This document shows, one piece after another, positions 48,029-61,076 of a stretch of DNA of 64,000 nt. Position 1 is the first letter of the stretch, and each line of letters starts with the position of its first letter. This DNA comes from Lepidodermella squamata. Its lineage: Eukaryota; Gastrotricha. The position numbers were made by a program, and so were the translations under genes. The DNA lies in assembly GCA_047495785.1 (NCBI GenBank), contig JBLDXI010000024.1, positions 124,001 through 188,000 of the forward strand. Direction: 5' to 3'. A model generated the notes under the pieces. That model had not been told where the DNA came from. It did no database searches and worked only from the letters and a program-made list of their open reading frames with translations.

Positions 48029-50569
48029 TCAAACAATGGTCGGACTGCCGTAGCTGGCGTTTGGCGTATTTTCTGTCGCAGTGTAGCTCGTAGACGGCTC
48101 TTCGTCGCTCTTGGCTAGAAATTCGGTTTCAACTATAGGGCGGATGCGTGGGCGATGATGCTTGGGAGGCTCGGGTAATTCGCATACACAATCGCTATGG
48201 GTCGTCAACTCCGGTGTGGATCTGGACAGTGAGAAACGCTTCGAATTATTGAGCCCACATTTAGCGCCACGGTGCGGCACTGCTAACAACCCTATCCTTG
48301 GGGTATTGTTGACAAGAGCAAAGTCATCCGCCGTGCTTGTCGCGACGGAATTGACAGATCGCCGCGGTGAAGACTGGTCGAAGAAAAGCAGTGAAAGGCG
48401 TCGATTGAAATTGATGAATGGCTTGAAGATGACTGAAGACTTGCGCCGGCGTGACTTCTGCTGCGGCGATTTCTGCTGTGGCGATGGCGATCGGCGGAGG
48501 CTGTTGTTTATCGCTGTGATAGCCTCTTCAGTTACATAGCTGGTAAGCGGGACAAAAGAGGGTCGTTGAAGCGTGATAACCGGCGCTGTCTTTTTCGGTG
48601 ACACTGGTGGTATCATGTCAGCATTCGAGTTGTTTTGAGTAAGCCTGCCGTGGCTGCTTCGCTCGGCACTGGTTCTTTTCCAACCAGTTGTTTCATCACA
48701 GCTAGCTCGCTGGTTCGCCTGTGCATTCGCAATAAATCTGCCTGGCAGCCATTTCCTCATTTTCCACAAGAGAAATCGCCGTACCGCTCGCATTCTTATC
48801 GTGTAGACGATTGGGTCGATGAGAGGGTACAGCATTAACAGGGTGTTCAGAGCATTGTTCATTAACATGGTAAATAGGTAGCTATCGTTGGTCCTCATGT
48901 AACCGATTCGCATCAACACGACCATGCCAACTTCGAATAACACGAAAGGAACGCGGCACAGCAGAAACGCGCCCAGCAGAAGCAGGGTGGTCATAACCAG
49001 CTTATGCGCGTTCCAATCTTCTTCCACTCGAGCCCGAACCATGTGCCTCAGCGTTTGATAGTAGATCGGTATCAGGCCCAAAAAGACAATAACTGTCAGC
49101 CCAATGACGATGAGTTCGAACCTAAAATCGGAAATTTAAAAATTCCGCCTTAAAATATGTTAGTTTTATACCATAAAGTTTCGCTAGCGTAGTAGCTGCA
49201 CCAGCTGACGAGGTAAACTTCGTCGTTGTGAAGGAAGCGGTCAAAGTAAGCGGCGATGGTTTCACTGTCGTTCGAGATGAACAGTTTCATGAAGTGGGCA
49301 ACAGCAGCTTCGCTGTCCCACGAACCCGAGGCATTGCCCGATGAAAGACCTGCCAACAGTGTCTCATTGATTTCACGCGAGTCCGTCATCAGTTGGACAC
49401 CCTGGTCCGGGTAGTAGTCGGCTACATTGCCGCCCTGGGACAACCCGCTTGCATCAATAAACATAGGCTCAACAGGTTGGTTAAATCGTATGCGGCTAGT
49501 TGGTGTTGGCGAAAAAGGGAATGCAATCACAGCCTAGAAAAAATTTTGCTATTATATTTTGATGTGATTTAAGATGATCTCACCGTATCGTCACCATTTG
49601 AGGGTAGCATCATAGGATAGTCCTCGCTTGAGCTGCTTCGCATCAGTAGTAGCTTCGATAAACCACTGGCAGGTAAGTTCAACCGTTCGACATTGTCTGC
49701 TATCGGCATTAAGGTGGTCGGCGCTGTCGTCTCACGCCTGACGCTTTGAGGGGTTCGCATTAACAGAGCCATAATATCTGGCACATCAGCAGTATCAGAG
49801 GCGTAACGGCTCGGTGCATCTGGTATAACATCGTTTTTTCGAACGCTAGCGTCGTAAGCGAGAAATAGGATCAAAGTGTCGGCTAGGGCTGATAGCATAG
49901 AGACTAGCCAGACGGCGGCGACCGCTGCTTTGATGTGGCTAGATTTTCCCATGATTTGTTGGTAGCGAAGAGGATGCACGATTCCGATGTAGTGGTCCAC
50001 GGACATGCCGAATAGCGAGAATAGATTACTGAGCATGCTTGCGATGCTGAAATCCAATTCAAGGGTAGAACAATTTGATTGGAAAGCTAAACTAATTTAC
50101 TTTAAGCTTCGAAGGAAAGAACTTGCACATTTCTCGAGAACCATTGAATGTGTATGACTCGCAATAGCCTGTTGGGCGAAATTAAGCAGGCAGACAAAAG
50201 CTGTAAAAATGTTTGTAGCACTGAAAAATGGGAAAAATGAGGGCGTTATTTCAGGCGATTTTCTTCTACCAACCTAAGATTTATCAGGAACATTCGATAG
50301 CCATTCAAGTCGAGTTTGACTCGACGAATAGCGTAGATGAAAGCGAAATTGGCGACTATCGCAAGCAGGGCGATTATGCCGTCGATGATAATCCACATTC
50401 CTTTTGGGTTTTCGAATATAACGCTGTTCGGCGGCGGATGCGGAGATTGGTTCATGGACGGCAGTAACAGAGAATCTGAACCGTTAATGTTGGTCGAGTT
50501 GAACGCATCCGCCGAGGCTCGTTCTGCCGACGATAACCAATCGGTCGCAACCGCAGGCGTGCTGGTCAT
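48029..50569 (-). CDS. Rhodopsin-family GPCR with giant extracellular loop 2, receptor A
   Basis: Five exons, 50569-50274, 50220-50101, 50046-49584, 49533-49172 and 49121-48029; 777 residues, phases consistent. Seven membrane segments are visible, with TM1 near GMWIIIDGIIALLAIVANF. The TM3 Cys (about 130) should pair with the loop-2 Cys in WCSYY (about 405). The DRY position reads DHY; TM6 has CRVPF in place of CWxPF; TM7 has DPIVY. The loop between TM4 and TM5 is about 210 residues (205-415), acidic and Ser-rich with Asn-linked glycosylation motifs. The cytosolic tail of about 250 residues has many Ser/Arg sites. The ligand is unknown; the overall form suggests a peptide receptor. It is a tandem paralogue of the two receptors upstream. 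Confidence 0.9.
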
Positions 50570-51530
50570 AACTTGTTAAACTCTCGAAAATTTAATCAAA
50601 TGAAGGCGATCAATCTCACACGTAGCCAACACCCCTCAGCACATTATTCATAGGCTGGCTTATTCATGAGAAATTCTATTATACCTACGCAAGTTATTTT
50701 TGATGGAAAAAGACAATTACTGAAGGATTTCTTTCGTTCCGGCCAGCAGTAAAATCGAAGGCGTCTGGGAAACGAGATCTCAGCCGCTGAAAACTGAAAA
50801 TAAAATACTCATCACGGCTGAGAGGCAAATAATTACATAAGGATAAATTAATGAAGAGCGAATGATACGCGGCGATCACGCAGTCGATTGATTTGAGTAA
50901 TCATCGATTGCAGCGGGTTGCTCGAAACCCGTTCCTCAAATAGGGTCATCAGGCACTAGAGCGCGGCGCCAGGCCGCTTCCGTTGACGTATTATAAATAA
51001 TGTGGAAAATCGAAAATCTAGACCGCCGCGCAACTTTCAGGTCATCGTTTAAAATGGCTGTGATTCAAAACGCCGATAACTCAATTTTTTGTCGCATTAT
51101 ACGGCATCATTATATATATACCCGATTTCAGAACGCTGAAGAAGAAGTTGAAATTGATGCATTCGTTAGCAATCATAAAAACGAAAATTATTCGTAAAGC
51201 TAGGCTTTTATCCATCTGAAAATAGCGATCCGCTGCATGGCACAGTTTTTCACATTCGAAGTGAAATTTTCATCACCGGCGTTCACTCTTCTATGTCAAG
51301 CTTGCATGAAAAAGACAAATTATTTTTAAATTCCGTTAAAATTTATTTTTACAAAATATTTTAAAGGTGTAAAATGTCCAAACATTATGATTGCAGTCCG
51401 GTATAAACAGAAAAAAAATGAAATATTTATAGACAAAATATGACTCTGAATAAGACTTGAAGTGTGTAACCAGCTTTTTGTCATGGAATAAAATGTATGA
51501 AAAAAAAATATATCGAATGATTATCACCAA
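50570..51530. other. Spacer between receptors A and B
   Basis: No gene is supported; an open frame at 51000-51197 shows no domain. It should hold the promoter of receptor A and the 3' UTR of receptor B, both on the minus strand. Confidence 0.5.
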
Positions 51531-54500
51531 TCAATGTGACTGGCCAAGTGACATGTGCAAGACCTTGGTTTCGAGTTCGAACAACTTTTTGGTATGCAAT
51601 GCCAACTTGCTCAAGATCAAGCTGTTGCTAACCGGATGTTGGCGCGACGTCACGCCGTTGTGGTTGCTATTGCTAATCACGCTAGGGGCCATGCAGGCGC
51701 AACTTCCAGGTCTACCATCGCTTTTACCGCAATCGCAAGCGCAGTCGTCGATAGCCGCGGACACCGATGGCTGAAACGCGGCGATAGGCTGGAAAAACGG
51801 CGCCGCGGTTGCCATGTCGCTCGCTGGCGCGTGTTTCAAAATCCGAAGCCTTCGAACCTTCATCAACAACCGATTGAACAAAGATCCGCGGCTATTTGAG
51901 CTGGTTTCTGCGGGGTTTTCAGGCAGAAACAGCGAGTCGCAGGGTATGAAAACTTCATTCAGACTTTCTCGACTCGAAAAACTCGCCGCAGATGAAGTTG
52001 CATGGCTTTCACTCGTAGGCGTGTCCTCCTTTCTGCCGGTTTGACTCTCGACCGCAGAGGCAGCTCGGGTTAAATAGCTGTGAAGCTTGGAGAAAAGTAA
52101 CTCAGGGTTAGTCTCATGACCTTCATCCCAACTTTGCGTGGTCGGCCGAGGGGAGTCCTGCCCGGATAGCTCGGTGACAATCGTCACAGTAGTCGTCGAT
52201 TGCGGAAAACCAACTGCTGGCTCTTCCGCCAAAACGCTGCCGATATCATCGAGGGTGTGAAAATGGGTCAACGGAATCGCAGATTCCTTGTCATGGTTTT
52301 TAATATAGCTCGCTTTGCCGCTGCCATGCGATGCAATGGTGCGCCGGAAACCGTTTGCTGTAGTCGACTCGCGAAAAGACGAGTTGCGCCCGTCGTTGAT
52401 CCAGGCGCGATGGTGCGTGTAGTGCTGTTTGTTTGAATTGTTGACTCCTAGTGAAAGCCGGCGGTGTTGCATCATGCGGGTGAGGAAAGGAACCTGACTG
52501 CCATTCGAGTCGATGCTGTTAGCAGCTGATAGTTTCATAGGAAAAGACCGGTTAAACGGCAGCCACCGCGATAGCCCCGAAGTTGTTGTCGACGTGGTTG
52601 AGAGCAGCCGACCGTGCTGGGTAGTTGCAACAGCGCCGCCCATACCCGAAGGGCCACTGATGCTGCCGCGAGCCAGGGCGTACGTGAAGGTGGAGAACCG
52701 CTTAGCGACTGTCGAGTCGGGAATTTCGCCGTCCCAGCAATACCACGCCACGGACGGACAGCATTTACCGTATCGCCAAGCCAGGTATCGCTGCACAGCC
52801 CTCATTCTAAAAACACAAAGAAATTTTCAAAAAAACCTTGAAAAAAGCTAGGTGGCAGTATAATTCAGAATAAAGATAAGGAAAATTACTGCTAACAAGT
52901 GAAAAGTGGGGACTTGGCGTATTTTCTGTATTTTTCCAACAACGTGCAAAAGTGTGTTGACTTGGAGAGGGACGATTTTTGGATTCTTAAATGTTCTTAC
53001 TCAGTTTTTCTTTAGGATTTTGAATTTTCAAATTCAGACCAATCCACATTAAAAGACGTCAGACCCCAAAGTTTCGCCGAAATGGCTCATCAAGTTAGGT
53101 TGAAGTGGAAGCACTAGCTTGATTTGAAATTTTTTGAATATCTAGCATGATTCCTCTATTCAAGATAAATTTTGAGTGCGCGCGAGAAAATATTAGGAAT
53201 TTATTGCGCGAAAAATTATTAATTGATACAATAATAAAACTAAATTTTTAAGCGGGCATTTTTTGAAATTAGCAATTTTCACCCGTAAAATTCGAAGCCC
53301 ATTTTCTCTGTAACTACGATGACTATCAACCTCTTTTTGATTTCGTCCGACTCCTTGTTCATTGATCTTGAAAGCGGCATCAAAAACTCACGAAGGCGAA
53401 AATTTTGCCGAAACCCACTTTTCACTCGTTAACAGCCTTTGGGTCTGAATATTTGTAAATTGAATCGTCATTGAACTACATTGAACTTCCGATTCTTTCC
53501 TTTTTCTTAGCCGATACTGATGACCCCACGACTCAAGGAATTTATCATTTTAGATCTGGTATAGGCATGATAATTAAATTTTCAAGATTCTGGGGAAGCC
53601 CAGACATCCATATATTGGAAAACTGAGGAACCCTAAATTAGCGCGTCACCTTGGCACACTCGCTGTCTGTTGCCAATTGAGTTGATTTGATAATGAGTCT
53701 AATTTTTATCCAACAATTTGAAACTGTCACTTTGCCACGCATTAAATTATCCAAAATGTCAGAGTGTACAGATTTTACCTAAAAGCGGACATTAGGACCG
53801 CTCAAATTTGAGATATATATCTATCGCCTGGACGTGATTATAGCAAGAAGTAAAAAACCTTAATACCTTATGGTGTAGATTATGGGATCGAGAAGCGGGA
53901 AAAACATAAGCATGCTGTTTAGAACATTATTGACGTCCATCATCCGCAAATGGCTGCCGTTGGTTCGCATGTAACCGAGGCGCATCAGCACAACCATGAG
54001 AACTTCGAACAAAACGAAGGGCACACGGCATAGCAGGAAGGCGCCGAGTAGCAGCAAAGTTGTCACTATCAACTTGCGCGTATTGACGCCGCGAGTATCG
54101 CTGCGCATGCGCACGACTTGGCGCAGCACGCGGCAGTAGATCGGGATCAAAATTAGGAAAGTCAGTACGGTCAGGCCGATGACGAACAACTCGAACCACA
54201 GCTTTTCAGCTGCATGGTACGAGCACCAGCCGAGCATGTGCGGCTCAGAGTCTTTCTTGATGATTTTCTTGATGAAATCCTCCAAGATGGATGAATCATT
54301 CGGCAGGACGCTGCAAAAATATAATGATCATTATTAATCAAATTAGGCCGAACGTGGTGTTCAAAAACAAAAATAGACTACAAAGAAAATGATCACCCAT
54401 AAAGCAAGAGAAAGGTCAAGCTTTTTAACAGAAAAAAGTCTTATTTTTTTCGGAAGTTGACAAGCGATGGCAGCGAGCAAAACGCGAAATAAAATGTTTA

Positions 54501-56348
54501 AACCTTTGCGTGAAATTCTTAGTCAACGTCTTATTTAAAGGTTGTGCTTTTCGCTTGCGAATGCTCGAAAAATTATAAAAATTACAGAACTCTGCGATTT
54601 ATTCGTAATTGTATGACTTACTAATTCATGATCTCCTCAACCGGGTCAAAGTATTGCAGATCGTCCTCGTTATTCGGCGCGTAATCGCCGGTGCTGACCC
54701 CAGGGACGTCGGGGAAAGTGACGTGGGTTGACTCGGTGCTACCGCCCTTGAAGGTACCTGCGAACGGCGTGGGTCGAACATCCTCTAGCGAAGTCGGGTA
54801 GTCGCTCTCGTTGAGTATGTCCAGCACGGACATGACGCGATCTTTCAACATATAGCCAGGGCTAACAGTTGTGTTCACCCTCGGCAATGTTGTATCGGTG
54901 AAGTCGTAGACAGGAGCGGCAACAGTCGATTCAGTAGCGCCATATCTATCGTAGATAGAGGCGCCGACAGTTGATTCAGTTACGTCATGCATGTAATCCG
55001 TATAATCGCCCAGAAATTCTGACCCATTCCAGCGTCCCAAAGCGTCCCACAGTGCCGGCGTTGGCGACGGCGAGGCTATGAGCGAGGACGCTGGTGTCGA
55101 CGGGGAAAGACTCAATAAGCCTAAGGAAGATGTTGCAGCCGATGTGGTTGCGATATGGCGCATATTTGATAGAATCCCGCCGCCTCTTTCGTTGAAATTC
55201 CAATCATGACCGAAGTAATAGAAACCGAATAGAATGAGACTGTCGACAAGGGCAGACAGCAGCGAAACCAGCCAAATCATGAAAATTGCCAAATTGACCA
55301 CGCGAGCATTTCCCATGATTTGCTGATATCGAAGTGGGTAGAACACGCCGATATAATGGTCCACAGACATTCCAAACAAACTGAGAAGGTTACTCAAAAG
55401 ACCGGCAATACTTGAAATTTAAAAAAAATTTGAAATTTTAAAATAAGATGTCCCAAAAATTACTTTAAGCTTCGCAAGAAATTTGTCCCACACTTTTGAA
55501 TGAGCAATGACTGTGTAGCGTTCGAAAGTACTTGATGTGAAAAGTTGGCGAGGCAAATCAAAGCCGTGAAGATATCGGTAACGCTAAGATTTATCAGGAA
55601 ATATCTGTAGCCCTTGAGATCCAGCTTAATATTGCGAATAGCGCCGATAAATATTAAATTAGCTAAGATAGCCAGCAGTGAAATAATGACATCAGCTAGA
55701 ATCCAGGCTCCTTTCGGGCTCTCGAAGAAGAACGCGCCATCTGTTCGAGGCGTAGCTAGAGCTGTTTGGATAGCTTCGAGCGCGCGATCGGCCATTTGCG
55801 GATTTTTGCCCGACCCGCGTCGTCCGGGCATGGTGTATAGCGACGGGATTGTGACAAAAGTCGAATTACCAACGCCTGGCATCATCTGGCGCATCATATA
55901 CTGCATGACAATGGCCCGGGAAATATTTTCAACCTCGGCCAATTCGCTGTTGGAAATGCGAAAATCGTGGCGCATGACGTCACTTCGAGAGAAAACCATG
56001 TCTGAGCTGTTGCTTGCCAAACGTGTGAGATGCTATATGTCGAAAAATTATTATATTAGAAACGTTACGCCTACAACTCGCATGTATAGCTATGCTAATT
56101 TACGATAAGTATATGTAGTAGTCAAAAATAGCCCCGCTCACCTCTTGATCCCCAGCATCTGCCGCAGTGTCATCTGAGGAATTGTTTCTTTGCGTGATGT
56201 TCCTTTCATCGTAGATAAGTAGCCGGGGCGATGTCGTGATGTTCTCGGCTTCTTCGTCTATAAACATCGGCTGAGTAGTCGGACCTATCGATTGCTGATG
56301 CGCCAACCTCAGCATAGCAAGGAGGCAGAGAAATATCGAAAAGATCAT
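51531..56348 (-). CDS. Rhodopsin-family GPCR with giant extracellular loop 2, receptor B
   Basis: Five exons, 56348-56142, 56032-55464, 55410-54622, 54310-53867 and 52806-51531; 1094 residues. A signal peptide (IFSIFLCLLAMLRLAH) starts an N-terminal domain of about 180 residues with NIT and NSS glycosylation motifs. TM1 follows at GAWILADVIISLLAILANL. DHY (about 276), CRVPF in TM6 (about 616), DPIIY in TM7 and the Cys pair (TM3 and GWCSYH, about 551) match receptor A. Loop 2 is about 230 residues (327-560), rich in Ser/Thr/Pro and with the repeated motif ESTV. The tail of about 425 residues is Ser-rich with Cys clusters near its start (a possible palmitoylation site). The intron right after TM7 is over 1 kb and contains a MITE-like repeat. 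Receptor A lacks this intron. Confidence 0.9.
52891..53436. mobile_element. MITE-like repeat, copy 2, inside receptor B last intron
   Basis: The left end, GCTAACAAGTGAAAAGTGGG, and right end, CCCACTTTTCACTCGTTAACAGC, are imperfect inverted repeats (one 3-base gap and one substitution) bounding about 546 bases. No coding capacity is seen. The same left end and parts of the interior occur at 316-905. No clear target-site duplication was found. Confidence 0.6.
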
Positions 56349-57849
56349 TTCCTATAATCTAATCATGAAGAAAGTGTTACTAATAGCGGACTAACTAAAC
56401 ATAGGATTGCCAATTTAAAATTTCTGAAGTTGAAATATCACCTGCGAGGCGAGATAAAAATAAATATAAGGTGGATGCGCGTGACTTTTCAACTTTGTAC
56501 AAAAAATTTGTTCCACGACCACGTTATCGAATCTATTACGCAAAATTGGATTGATTTCGGCGTTGGGCAGGGTCGACTGCGCAAAAATTTGCGTTAACTA
56601 TTTTAAATAGTAGTCAAAATATAGCGTAAACACGCCGTGCTTCAATAGAAAAAACGTTAGCTTGAAAACTGAGGCGCGAGGGAATAACCCGCGTGTTTTT
56701 TGGTCACATGAATAAGTAAAAGTGCGAAAGTTGCCATACGCTAAAGCAAATAGTTCTATATACTTCATATAGTGTTATTTTTTAATAAATTTAAACGATA
56801 TATAGGATTTTCAGCTAGAGACGGTAAATAAATGAGCGAGAGTTTTTTTCTACATAGACTAAGTATTAGGAAGGGAGTAGTAGTAGTAGTAGTACATACA
56901 GGTGAAAGCTTTTAGGGAAGTTGTGGCGGCTAAAAAACGCGACTAAACACGCGCAGCAGGTGTTGTTTGCAATAGCAGTGATGGATGTCCGCATTAAAAC
57001 GTGCCTTTGTACGAATCACGGCGAGGGATTCAGCGACAACTGACAACAAACTGCGGCTATTTTTAAACGCAGTCGATGATATGATCGATGAGGATTCGCA
57101 TTATCACGTCTAGCCTGAGAGCAGTTGACAAATTGCCCTATATTTCGAAACGGCTATCACTTTTTATGCCCACTTTAGCGTTTTAGCAGAACGATCATTA
57201 CGTGAATCTTGAGCGAATTGAAACGCATGACTGATCGTCGTGTGTTTCATAGAAACTGTGAAATCTCATTAAAAATGTCGATAATATAAGAAAAAATCAT
57301 AACTGCCAGCAATAACCTACACTCCGCTTTTGGACTTATCCAGCTCAATTATGAGGAAATGCAACGAATCCTGAATCTTAGGGGTAGGTGGGTTTAGCAA
57401 GATTTTATAAAAATAATTGGATTTTCATAAAACGAGTTCGCAAATAAAAATCCCGATGAATAAGGAAAACCTTTTTAATGGAAACTTATGATAGGATTAA
57501 ATAGTCGTCAGTTCACCCCCCAAACGCCCCTCACAGTCTAAAATTGTAACAAAGAATCTTGAAACTTAGGAGTTTGCACTCGACTTCCGATCAACTGCGA
57601 AATTAAAAAAAATCCAGGTGTTGAACTCAGCAGTCCGGCATCCGGCTTGGTGGCAGAGTTGACTCCCGTCCAAACCTGAAACACAAAGTAACATGAACCA
57701 GTTACTTTGCAGAGAAGAGAATGTTCTTAAGCTGGATCACATCACTCAAAAAATTTTATTCATCGAAGAGGAGCCAACATTCATCTTTCCATACAAAAAT
57801 AGCTCGCGGAAATAAGAGCTCGTTTTACTATTACAACACAAGTTCAAAA
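56349..57849. other. Spacer between receptors B and C
   Basis: No gene is supported. It includes a short (AGT)n microsatellite at 56875-56893. The right end holds the 3' UTR of receptor C, which reads leftward from the stop codon at 57850-57852; candidate start-proximal acceptors for receptor B are at 56359 and 56352. Confidence 0.5.
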
Positions 57850-60800
57850 TTATAGTGCACTCTCTTCAACGTCTGTTCCTCCTGGATGCATTTTCGTTTC
57901 TATCGGCAAATCACAGCCGTTCAACGCAAACAGCAAGCGCGTGTGATTTTCGACTTTGCTTAAAATATAACTAGCTGAGATCGACGATTTTCGCAGGTTA
58001 TCTCTCGCGCCCGGGTTCAGTAACAGGGCGGAGGGAGGCAAGCCTTGCGCTGAAAACTCGCTGCTGCACAGCGACAGAGAACTATCGTCCTCGCACTGGT
58101 GAATACCAGCCTGGTAGCCTCGCCGGGGCAGAAATTCCGGCGCCTCCATTTCGTCGACGGACGACCATGACAGCGAGATTTTTTTGAGGAAACGCCACTG
58201 AGACGAGTCACCGGGCGGGTTCGCGCCCAAAACAAATCCGCTGTTGCTTCGCCGGCTGTTGACGTCGATGGTCGGGCTGAAAATCGACGCGTCAAACTGC
58301 TCGAGCGGGCTCTTGCGGTGCGCTGTTGGCGGCGGCGGGTACTGCCGCTCGACCGGGCCCGGTTCGAACCAGTTATTCTGCAAATCTAGCAGCCGCTTCT
58401 CAACAGGACTCCGCCATGAGAAGTCTTCAAACGAAATGCGTCTAGCTGAACTTCGCCGGGACGATGACGCGCTCACCATGGGCGTTGAGGGCCGGTGGTT
58501 CGCGCTCATTTCCGACGAAGTTATGAGCGATAGGCCAAGGCCTGAGTCTTGCACGTGAATACTGCCGTTCCTTCGCACTTTGTAAGCAAACCCGTTCGAC
58601 ATATCTGGCACTGTGTCATTCTCGTTTTCGCCATTGGCCGAGTTCAGCAACGGGAAATTATCCGCCGTGAGATTTCGGGTGTCGCGTCGCCCGCAAAGGG
58701 GTGATCTAGTGGTGCTGGGTCGGAAGGGCGCGAAAAACTGGCTATCGTTCGGGGTTCGACCTTGCAGATCTGAAGGTTGCGATGTGGAGAAATTGGTCGT
58801 CCCCAAGGCAGGATAGGAGGCCGGCATGCGCTTGCAGCACCGCAGAACCCGGTTGTAGACCTTCCGCAACCGACTTCGCACTACTCTCAAACGAAAAGCG
58901 TAAATCTGCAAAAAAAAACAGCGATTGAAAACCGAAAAAAACAGCATTCAAAAATTACCACAGGGTCGAGTAAAGGATGTAGGATTAAGGTGGTATTAAG
59001 CACCTTGTTTACAATCATGAGCCTTTGATGGGTGTCAACTTTCAATAGCTGAATTTGATCCGTGCGAATAAGCAGCACCATAACCTTGAAATTTCAGACA
59101 GGCATAGAACATTTTGTGAAAAGCTATTGATTTAACGAACCGCTTCAAAAGTGATAAATGGAATCCAACAGAAGAAAAATGCACCGAGTAGAATGACAGT
59201 AGTCACGACCAGTTTTCCTGTTTTGTGAGACAGGCCCTTTTCGTCGCGTTTCGACCAAACCTCTCGGAATATTCGCCCGTAAATCATGAGAAGACCGATA
59301 AAAACTAGCAGGGTCAAAAAAACTGAGCGAAAAAGAGAAAATTCACACCTGGGTACAAAATAATGACCGGGCCTATCTTACCAACAGCAAATTCCATCAA
59401 TTGCTTGTTAAGGCTATAATAAGAGCACCAATCCATGAAGCGACTGCCATCCTACTCGAAAAAAGACTGAAATAACACATGAAACTTTTTGGCTAGAATT
59501 TACCGTGTCCGCATCGAAATCTTGACTAGGCATCAAAGGATCAAGTAAAGAATCACTATCAGGCCCGGAATTTCTGAAAAATTTATTTTGAAAAAATTTA
59601 AATTTATTTTGAATTGTTGAACGAACAATTTTTCCGCGATTTGAGATGAATTTAGATTGCCAGTCGCGTAACCATTGAGAATTTCCTCCATTTCCTTGAG
59701 TAATTTTCCACCGCTGCTATCTTTCTCTTTAGAAGAACTAGAACTATCGACATCGGGCGCTAGACTGGTCGGCTCTTCCATGGGCACCGCTGTCGAAATG
59801 ATCAGCTCCGGCGGGACGACGAAAATTTTGTCATCCGTGAACGCGTCCAAATTGTCCCACTCTAGCTGCTGGCTCGCATTGCCACCAGCCGCCGCAGGTG
59901 ACCCGAACAAAATGTCGAATAAAAGTTTATTAAGGTGGTTATCCACCTTGAGCGAGCCGTTCAACGCCGGGCCGCCCGACGTTGGGCTGCCCCACAGCGG
60001 AACGGGCGATCGAGTTTGCGTTGGCATAGCCGAAAAGTGAGCAATCGTGATGAAGAGATCGAAAAAGCCGAAAATGATAGATAGCAGCCAAGAAAGCGCA
60101 ACTGTAACCCAGATGACTTTCGTGGTCATGAACTGGTGGTAGCGCAGCGAGTAGAACACGCCGATGTAGTGGTCCACGGACATGCCGGCGAGGTTCAACA
60201 GCGCCGACATGTAGGCGGCAATCGTGAACGAGCGCACTATAGTTCGGCCGCACCGGTCGATGAACGCGCTCGACTGCGTGTTGGGCAGAAATTCGGCGAT
60301 CGGCGTGAACAGCGTCGTCGTGCCGATGAGCAGATCGGCGAAGGCCAGCGACAGCAAGAAGCCGCGGTAGCCTTCCAGCATCGACTGCGAATGGGCGCGC
60401 TTCACGGCGTACAGCACGAAGATGTTGAAGAAGATGGCCATGAGCGCCACGGCAAAGTCGATGATCAAAAGCTGAAACAATTTTCAAGTAACTATTACCA
60501 AGTGTTATCGTTATATACTTACCGACTTGTTGATGATTTCCTCCATGCGAAATAGAGATCGGCCATCAATGGAAACGTTCGACGAAGCGGTGGCGACTAT
60601 TGCTGTAATGTAAGGCAAAGGCAAATCGATAATTACGCTTGGCGGCGACTCATCATCACAACTCCAGAATAACAAAAATTAGACAAATGGCGCGGGCTCT
60701 CAAAGGATCGATCAAGACCAAAGCCCTGGAAAATACTGCCGTCCTCCAATCAAATTTAAAATTCAATTACAATTTCATCCACGGCATAGTGTTGTTGAAA

Positions 60801-61076
60801 GCGAGAAATAATAATTTCTTCTTCATCATCTAGAAGGTGCATTATTCAACACTATACAATTATTATGCTTAAATCGAATCGTAATGCGACCGTTTAAAAG
60901 ATAGCGGAAACCCTACCCACAAATAAATCGATTTTTCGCAATTTCGAGAAATGCAATCTCGACGCTTACTTACCGCTGATAGTTGTAATTGTGGAGAGTG
61001 CCAATGGAGAAGCTACAAGCGCGTTTGCGCCGGCAATCGAAGACTCGTTCAGTACCAGCCGGTCCATCATCATCAT
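57850..61076 (-). CDS. Rhodopsin-family GPCR with large extracellular loop 2, receptor C
   Basis: Eight exons, 61076-60974, 60602-60523, 60471-59627, 59573-59504, 59451-59382, 59322-59141, 59084-58959 and 58905-57850; 843 residues, phases consistent. The N-terminus carries NES and NVS glycosylation motifs. TM1 is near IIDFAVALMAIFFNIFVLYA; DHY lies at about 161. Loop 2 is about 175 residues (208-385) with its conserved Cys in DWCSYY. TM6 has the normal CWIPF and TM7 reads DPVIYAF. The tail is about 350 residues, basic with Cys close to TM7 (RVLRCCKR). It is the most divergent of the three receptors and keeps the canonical TM6 tryptophan. The first exon starts with four consecutive ATG codons preceded by (CTG)n, so the true start is less certain than the rest. 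Confidence 0.85.

Noticed and set aside
48838-48850. CAGGGTGTTC as another end of the TIR element family
   Set aside because: It lies in conserved coding sequence of receptor A (TM7 region) and is a chance match.
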